Below are positions 6,437 to 9,573 of a stretch of DNA of 9,573 bases, in pieces (position 1 is the stretch's first letter; each line of letters begins with the position of its first letter). The position numbers and the translations under genes were made by a program. A model generated the notes under the pieces. It did no database searches. It saw nothing but the letters and a program-made list of their open reading frames with translations, and had not been told where the DNA came from. Where the stretch lies: positions 1-9,573 of the forward strand of contig JAUVJK010000030.1 of assembly GCA_030592425.1 (NCBI GenBank). Reading direction: 5' to 3'. The DNA is from Candidatus Moraniibacteriota bacterium. Its GTDB lineage: Bacteria > Patescibacteriota > Minisyncoccia > Moranbacterales > GCA-2747515.

Positions 6437-6465
6437 TTGACGCTCATATAGGTACATGATATACT
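6437..6465 (+). promoter_or_regulatory. Strong sigma-70-like promoter for the 6564-6935 gene
   Basis: TTGACG (6437-6442) and TATACT (6460-6465) are separated by exactly 17 bp. A TG at 6457-6458, one base before the -10, makes it an extended -10 as well. This is the best promoter in the window: 5 of 6 matches in each hexamer. The predicted start near 6472 leaves a leader of about 92 nt. Confidence 0.75.
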
Positions 6466-6469
6466 GCGA

Positions 6470-6511
6470 TGTCGACGGTCAAAAGATCGTACTCGACACA
6501 CTATAACCGTC
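6470..6511 (+). promoter_or_regulatory. Structured 5' leader of the 6564-6935 gene, with two competing pairings
   Basis: At the very start of the predicted transcript, TGTCGA (6470-6475) pairs with TCGACA (6493-6498), and inside it CGGTC (6476-6480) pairs with GATCG (6485-6489, one G-U pair) around an AAAA loop. This is an 11-bp stem with a 3-nt bulge. Part of the left arm, GACGGT (6474-6479), is also exactly complementary to ACCGTC (6506-6511) further downstream, so two mutually exclusive folds are possible. No terminator-like T-run follows, so any control would act on translation or RNA stability. It matches no riboswitch class I know. Confidence 0.4.
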
Positions 6512-6563
6512 TATACTATTAGCTGTTCTTTCACCACCACAGAAATACCATCAGGAGAAAATA

Positions 6564-6935
6564 ATGGAGCATCTCAATTATGGCATCAAAACTATCTTTC
6601 CTCATGCGACAAACATATCAATTGATCGAAACAAAAGAACTATTAGTTTCGATCTTGTACAAAGAGGAAAACCTCATACTATAGAGATTACTGATGCTCT
6701 CCATAGCTATATGAAAATACTTTTTCACTCAACTGCATTATCATTCTCAATCCAGAAAAATAAAGCCTACATCAAAACCAATAATATGTATGGTACATTT
6801 ATCAGGGTGGTAATCAGTGATGTCTCGTTCTCAGAGATCATCGATGAATCGTGCAATGATCACGAACAAGCGACCGGTTTCGGTCTCGCCGATTACGCAA
6901 GATTCAAGGAAGAACATCCCCAAAACACAAAATAA
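6564..6935 (+). CDS. Orphan 123-aa protein, function unknown
   Basis: This is the only plus-strand gene in the window. It has a complete set of signals: consensus promoter (6437-6465), AGGAG at 6553-6557 six bases before the ATG, and a strong terminator just past the TAA. The 123-aa product has no signal peptide and no membrane segment. It shows an alternating pattern suggestive of beta strands (N-I-S-I-D, R-T-I-S-F-D-L-V, H-T-I-E-I-T, L-S-F-S-I, R-V-V-I-S-D-V-S-F), then an acidic, polar C-terminal tail after about residue 95. That resembles a small beta-rich cytoplasmic domain, but I recognise no family or catalytic motif. It converges on the DUF2779 gene with 45 bp between stops. Strong expression signals together with a structured leader suggest it is deliberately expressed and regulated. 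Confidence 0.8.
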   Translation: MEHLNYGIKTIFPHATNISIDRNKRTISFDLVQRGKPHTIEITDALHSYMKILFHSTALSFSIQKNKAYIKTNNMYGTFIRVVISDVSFSEIIDESCNDHEQATGFGLADYARFKEEHPQNTK

Positions 6936-6941
6936 CCCCCC

Positions 6942-6971
6942 GCTCAGATATCACATATCTGAGCATTTTTT
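6942..6971 (+). terminator. Intrinsic terminator of the 6564-6935 gene
   Basis: The perfect 10-bp stem GCTCAGATAT (6942-6951) / ATATCTGAGC (6955-6964) has a 3-nt loop and is followed by A then TTTTTT (6966-6971). It begins 7 nt after the stop codon. On the minus strand the stem is followed by G-run sequence instead of T, so it acts in the plus direction only. Confidence 0.92.
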
Positions 6972-6980
6972 ATATTATAA

Positions 6981-8450
6981 TTATGATATCTGATATAGTT
7001 TCTCAAGAATCTTTACCATTGCTAAAGTGTCTTGTTCGCAATATTCCAAGAGGTCATTGTAGATCTTGTCTTTTTCTTCTTGTTTCATGTCTTTTGTGAC
7101 CATATCACTCCAGGCATAAGATGCTGCCATTCCCTGATTTATATCAAGATCATCGTAACTGAGCTCTGGGACCATTGCTGGGAGGACTTTTTTGAGTGAT
7201 GCGCTGCATAAGAATTTTTGATCAACGTAATACCCTTTACGGAAGATTTCCATCAGATCATACATCCGTTCATTTACATCTTCAAAAAATTCTTTGTATT
7301 CTGGTGCCCGTTCACCCATTTCCTCATTACAACCCTTTTCGAAACTCATATTCCACGCGATGATCGTTCCTTTTTTTCCAATGACCTTTTTGAGAGATGC
7401 CGCCATTTTTGCGCTTGGATCACCAAATTCTTTTGCAAGAAAAACGTAGTGCTCGAGTGGCCCATCCTTTTCCTCTTGAATATGCAGTGAATATTGAAAT
7501 GAAACGCTCTCATACGGACCGAATCCATCAAGTAGTGGGATTGCCGCACCAAATGTTTCATAATCCAAATAATAGATAGGGTAAGAAATTCTTGAGAGAT
7601 TTTCTTTGATCTTATTTTTATCGATCAAGATAACATCATCTTTCACAGCGTCAAGATGTCGTTTCACTTTCCCTGCTGTATATAATCCCTCAGGGATATC
7701 ACATGTCCGTATAATGTCTTGATCAATCAATTCCTCGATTCCCCCAGCGCCTAAAGGACCACCAATCTCATAAATCGAATCATCAGGAAAATCCTTCCAA
7801 CAATATGGGATAAAAGGACATTCATACGGATTCTGACATTGTCGCAGAATCTTAACCTGTGGCTCATCTTTTTTCTTGATAGTAGTAAGTGCTTTTTTGA
7901 TATTTTCTTCTGTACTTTCACTGCGACCATTTACTTTTTTTGTAACATCATCTTCTTTGAGCATTTTTTCTGACTCAATAGCACCTTTCCTCACATATGT
8001 ATTATCCAAGTAGATCACAGAGAAATTAGCAACCTTATACCCATTCTCTTCAAAACATGCTTTCTGAAATGCGAGGTCATCGATATGAATTCCCTTAACT
8101 GATGTACCACTTTTTACCTCAATAATATCCCACGCATCTAGTTCTTTGCGATAACGGATAATATCTGCGCGACAAAACAGACCTTTACCAGAGATCGTCG
8201 GTTGAAAGATCACCGGTGTCTTCTCTACCATCAAAGGCTTCGTTTTCTCAATCTGTTCCTTGATATCCCCATCACCGACATCCACGCCATCTGAGAACAA
8301 TTTGTACGCATAACCCTCGATCTCATAACCCATATCAAAAACCCTCTGAAGATCATCATCAACCTCAGGGATCAGATCCTTACGATTTTTGTACAGCCAC
8401 GCATAACGCGTACACTGCAGATATTTCAAGTAATTCGACTTTGTTAGCAT
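6981..8450 (-). CDS. DUF2779 protein: Cas4/RecB-like PD-(D/E)XK nuclease fused to a DEDDy exonuclease-like domain
   Basis: A 489-aa protein of two nuclease-like halves. The N-terminal half has Asp96 (F-C-R-A-D-I-I) and Glu111-Val-Lys113 (D-I-I-E-V-K-S-G), the PD-(D/E)XK core. It also has Cys13 (L-Q-C-T-R-Y-A-W-L), Cys205, Cys211 and Cys217 (C-x5-C-x5-C), arranged like the 4Fe-4S cysteines of Cas4/AddB nucleases. The C-terminal half (from about 288) has Asp296/Glu298 (Y-L-D-Y-E-T-F), Asn367 in A-W-N-M-S-F-E-K, Asp398 (M-Y-D-L), and Tyr470/Asp474 (Y-C-E-Q-D), fitting a DnaQ-like DEDDy fold. This corresponds to the DUF2779 (PF11074) family, with a likely role in DNA processing; the substrate is unknown. 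All catalytic positions look intact. The ATG at 8450 has no Shine-Dalgarno sequence. No cas genes or CRISPR repeats are nearby, so a CRISPR role is not supported. Confidence 0.9.
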   Translation of the reverse strand: MLTKSNYLKYLQCTRYAWLYKNRKDLIPEVDDDLQRVFDMGYEIEGYAYKLFSDGVDVGDGDIKEQIEKTKPLMVEKTPVIFQPTISGKGLFCRADIIRYRKELDAWDIIEVKSGTSVKGIHIDDLAFQKACFEENGYKVANFSVIYLDNTYVRKGAIESEKMLKEDDVTKKVNGRSESTEENIKKALTTIKKKDEPQVKILRQCQNPYECPFIPYCWKDFPDDSIYEIGGPLGAGGIEELIDQDIIRTCDIPEGLYTAGKVKRHLDAVKDDVILIDKNKIKENLSRISYPIYYLDYETFGAAIPLLDGFGPYESVSFQYSLHIQEEKDGPLEHYVFLAKEFGDPSAKMAASLKKVIGKKGTIIAWNMSFEKGCNEEMGERAPEYKEFFEDVNERMYDLMEIFRKGYYVDQKFLCSASLKKVLPAMVPELSYDDLDINQGMAASYAWSDMVTKDMKQEEKDKIYNDLLEYCEQDTLAMVKILEKLYQIS

Positions 8451-8474
8451 AATGATGTTTATTACTATCTCTCT

Positions 8475-8504
8475 AATTTACACCCATTCCATACCTCTTG
8501 TCGA
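8475..8504 (-). promoter_or_regulatory. Candidate promoter of the DUF2779 gene
   Basis: On the minus strand TCGACA (8504-8499; 5 of 6 to TTGACA) and TAAATT (8480-8475; 4 of 6 to TATAAT) are 18 bp apart. Transcription would begin near 8468, leaving a very short leader of about 18 nt before the ATG at 8450, consistent with the lack of a Shine-Dalgarno sequence. Confidence 0.38.
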
Positions 8505-8576
8505 ATTATTCTAAAAAATCTACGCTTATTAGCCACCAATCACATTAGATATCTCACAATGTTCTGAATTATTTCC

Positions 8577-8626
8577 TTCTACTCATATTGTAGAAGCTAC
8601 TATAGAGGCCTCTACAGTGGCCACTG
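8577..8626. repeat. Cluster of adjacent palindromes in the 300-bp intergenic region
   Basis: Three dyads lie within 50 bases. TTCTAC (8577-8582) and GTAGAA (8590-8595) form a hairpin with a 7-nt loop. TAGAGGCCTCTA (8603-8614) and CAGTGGCCACTG (8615-8626) are two abutting perfect 12-nt palindromes, both centred on GGCC and spaced 12 bp centre to centre. TGTAGA (8589-8594) can also pair with TCTACA (8611-8616), so alternative folds exist. The rest of 8451-8750 holds a candidate promoter and a terminator but no coding frame I can support. Confidence 0.5.
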
Positions 8627-8700
8627 CTTTGTATTCACTTCCCGTTTGATAACATTCATTACCTCATAAGGTTACATGATAATGAAATACTTTTTTAGTC

Positions 8701-8733
8701 AAAATAAAAAAGCCGGGTATAATATACTCCGGC
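8701..8733 (-). terminator. Intrinsic terminator of the 8751-9014 gene
   Basis: GCCGG (8712-8716) pairs with CCGGC (8729-8733), extended by GTAT (8717-8720) with ATAC (8724-8727) around one bulged base (8728). On the minus strand the stem is followed by TTTTTTATTTT (8711-8701). It starts 17 nt past the stop codon. Confidence 0.85.
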
Positions 8734-8750
8734 ATTGTTATGATTGCGAA

Positions 8751-9014
8751 TTATTGAGACTTCGCAACGTGGTCTAGTATTTTCTCCAGTGCTGTCTGTA
8801 TAAAGAACTGCCCGCCAACATCATCGAGATCAAATACCGCATTGAGTGCTGCCATTTCTTCGAGACTCAGAAATGGCTCTTCAAGTGGGAAACGCTCAAG
8901 AACACACTCGCCAGTTTCATCCATATACTCATCAATATTCGCTTCTTCGATCACATGCCAATTACTGTGATCATCTCCACTTCTCTTCGATCTTACAAGG
9001 TATCTTAGTGACAT
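8751..9014 (-). CDS. Orphan acidic 87-aa protein, function unknown
   Basis: The product (87 aa from the second ATG, at 9014) begins with MSLRYLVRSKRSG. It has a short basic N-terminus and a markedly acidic middle (I-D-E-Y-M-D-E-T-G-E; L-E-E-P-F-L-S-L-E-E-M). It ends in a predicted amphipathic helix (F-F-I-Q-T-A-L-E-K-I-L-D-H-V-A). There is no signal peptide or membrane segment, and I recognise no family. The frame could begin three codons earlier at 9023, but AGGAG (9028-9024) abuts that ATG with no spacing, whereas it is 9 nt from the ATG at 9014; the latter is preferred. A strong terminator follows. It lies 118 bp downstream of the ClpP-like gene on the same strand with a hairpin between, so it is probably its own transcription unit. 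A role as a small regulator or adaptor is possible but unsupported. Confidence 0.75.
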   Translation of the reverse strand: MSLRYLVRSKRSGDDHSNWHVIEEANIDEYMDETGECVLERFPLEEPFLSLEEMAALNAVFDLDDVGGQFFIQTALEKILDHVAKSQ

Positions 9015-9023
9015 TTTTGTCAT

Positions 9024-9028
9024 CTCCT
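9024..9028 (-). promoter_or_regulatory. Ribosome binding site that decides the start of the 8751-9014 gene
   Basis: The minus strand reads AGGAG directly followed by ATGACAAAAATG. The motif has zero spacing to the first ATG but 9 nt to the second, so translation should start at 9014 rather than 9023. It is one of only two clear Shine-Dalgarno sequences in the window. Confidence 0.7.
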
Positions 9029-9104
9029 GTTATGTAATTTGTCACATCAAAATAATGCAACAATAAAGTTTATCCTACTATATTACTAGTCTATATCAGT
9101 ATTG

Positions 9105-9126
9105 AGTTTCTGCTATAGAAGAAACT
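9105..9126 (-). terminator. Hairpin after the ClpP-like gene, possible weak terminator
   Basis: A perfect 7-bp inverted repeat, AGTTTCT (9105-9111) / AGAAACT (9120-9126), with an 8-nt loop lies 6 nt past the stop of the ClpP-like gene. No T-tract follows on the minus strand (CAATACTG), so termination would be weak or dependent on other factors. Confidence 0.35.
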
Positions 9127-9132
9127 GGACAT

Positions 9133-9573
9133 CTAGCCTGATAACGTCTCACGAGAAATGATCCTATGGACCATACCATACTCTATAGCTTCTTGCGCTG
9201 TGAGCGTTACTTCATCACGCATCAGACGTCGGAGTTCGGAGTCCATTATCGTTGAATGTTGAACAATAAAATCTATCATCCATTCCTGACCCTTTTGCAT
9301 TTCACGATAGATTGTCGCAATCTCATCAATTGTCTTTCCATAGATCTCCAGAGCATCAGAATGACTTCTTAAATCTGTACCAACCTCACTCATCGTCACC
9401 CAACTTCCATCCTCAAGGGTAGTTCTCACCTCATGAAAAAGAAATGTTGCATCTGGAAAAGCAAATCGCTCTTGCCCATACAGATAGAGAATAATAGCAT
9501 CTGAATAGATTTTTTCTGCCACGGTAGTGAAAGGCAAACTCTCAAATGAATATTTAAGACAAGGAAAAAATCC
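9133..9573 (-). CDS. ClpP-like serine peptidase, N-terminal part beyond the right edge
   Basis: The frame is open from the right edge to TAG at 9133 (147 codons), so the true start lies outside the window; the first candidate start inside, a TTG at 9537, is internal. The product aligns by eye with the C-terminal two thirds of ClpP. In numbering from that TTG, Ser12 in I-Y-S-D-A sits where the ClpP nucleophile (A-S-M-G) lies. It is followed by hydrophobic L-Y-L-Y-G, then R-F-A-F-P-D-A-T-F-L-F-H with His35, and M-R-D-E-V-T-L-T-A-Q-E-A-I-E-Y-G-M-V with Asp108 (ClpP R-D-R-F-L-S-A-x-E-A-V-E-Y-G). A complete Ser-His-Asp triad is thus likely. The loop between nucleophile and His is two residues shorter than in E. 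coli ClpP, and the residue after Ser is Asp rather than Met or Ala. It is more likely a divergent ClpP paralogue than the housekeeping ClpP. ClpP acts as a cytoplasmic self-compartmentalised protease with an AAA+ partner, not visible here. Confidence 0.78.
   Translation of the reverse strand, partial: GFFPCLKYSFESLPFTTVAEKIYSDAIILYLYGQERFAFPDATFLFHEVRTTLEDGSWVTMSEVGTDLRSHSDALEIYGKTIDEIATIYREMQKGQEWMIDFIVQHSTIMDSELRRLMRDEVTLTAQEAIEYGMVHRIISRETLSG

Noticed and set aside
6360..6440. Plus-strand 26-aa hydrophobic frame
   Set aside because: No ribosome binding site is present and it overlaps the divergent promoter region; too short and unsupported.
6981..8450. CRISPR-associated cas4 assignment
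   Set aside because: The Cas4-like half is fused to a DUF2779 exonuclease-like domain, and there are no CRISPR repeats or other cas genes in the window.
9015..9023. Earlier ATG (9023) as start of the 8751-9014 gene
   Set aside because: The AGGAG directly abuts it with zero spacing; the ATG at 9014 has the usual 9-nt spacing.
9535..9537. TTG at 9537 as the start of the ClpP-like gene
   Set aside because: The frame continues without a stop to the window edge, and the ClpP-like alignment extends upstream of the TTG, so this is an internal Leu codon.

Overview
This 9.6 kb window reads as a fragment of an AT-leaning bacterial chromosome. TGA is used as a stop (the 2063-3733 gene ends in TGA) and Trp is encoded by TGG, so the standard bacterial code fits. 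Tandem DUF5684 membrane proteins, several short orphan genes, a stand-alone RuvX, AT-rich starts mostly without a Shine-Dalgarno sequence, and short intergenic palindromes together resemble a Patescibacteria (CPR, Parcubacteria-like) genome. That assignment is an inference; no rRNA or universal marker is present. I see no tRNA, rRNA, CRISPR array, transposase or integrase.

Left part (1-3919, all minus strand). A partial DUF5684 membrane protein runs off the left edge. Next comes a larger DUF5684 paralogue with an unusual N-terminus: a strict 48-residue acidic tetrad repeat. A 91-aa membrane protein follows. Then comes a likely three-gene operon, transcribed right to left: a 58-aa AbrB/MazE-like DNA-binding protein, a 556-aa membrane-anchored alpha/beta hydrolase (PF15420/PF10081 type), and RuvX/YqgF. 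A good promoter followed by a cluster of four AATCAC half-sites lies just in front of the AbrB-like gene and looks like an autoregulatory operator.

Middle (3920-6563). A full-length, cytoplasmic-looking SdsA1-type alkyl sulfatase with intact metal ligands is followed by several hairpins. Upstream of it are a possible 39-aa single-pass membrane peptide and a divergent promoter region.

Right part (6437-9573). The only plus-strand gene encodes an unrecognised 123-aa protein. It has a consensus promoter, a structured leader, a strong ribosome binding site and a textbook terminator. It converges on a 489-aa protein that joins a Cas4/RecB-like PD-(D/E)XK nuclease with an Fe-S-type Cys set to a DEDDy exonuclease-like domain (DUF2779). 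A 300-bp intergenic stretch holds clustered palindromes. Beyond it lie an orphan acidic protein of 87 aa, whose start is reassigned here using its Shine-Dalgarno sequence, and the C-terminal part of a ClpP-like serine peptidase cut by the right edge.

The genes do not form one obvious pathway. The most distinctive items are the AbrB-like leader/operator, the tetrad-repeat membrane protein, the sulfatase in a probable small-genome host, and the structured leader of the plus-strand orphan.
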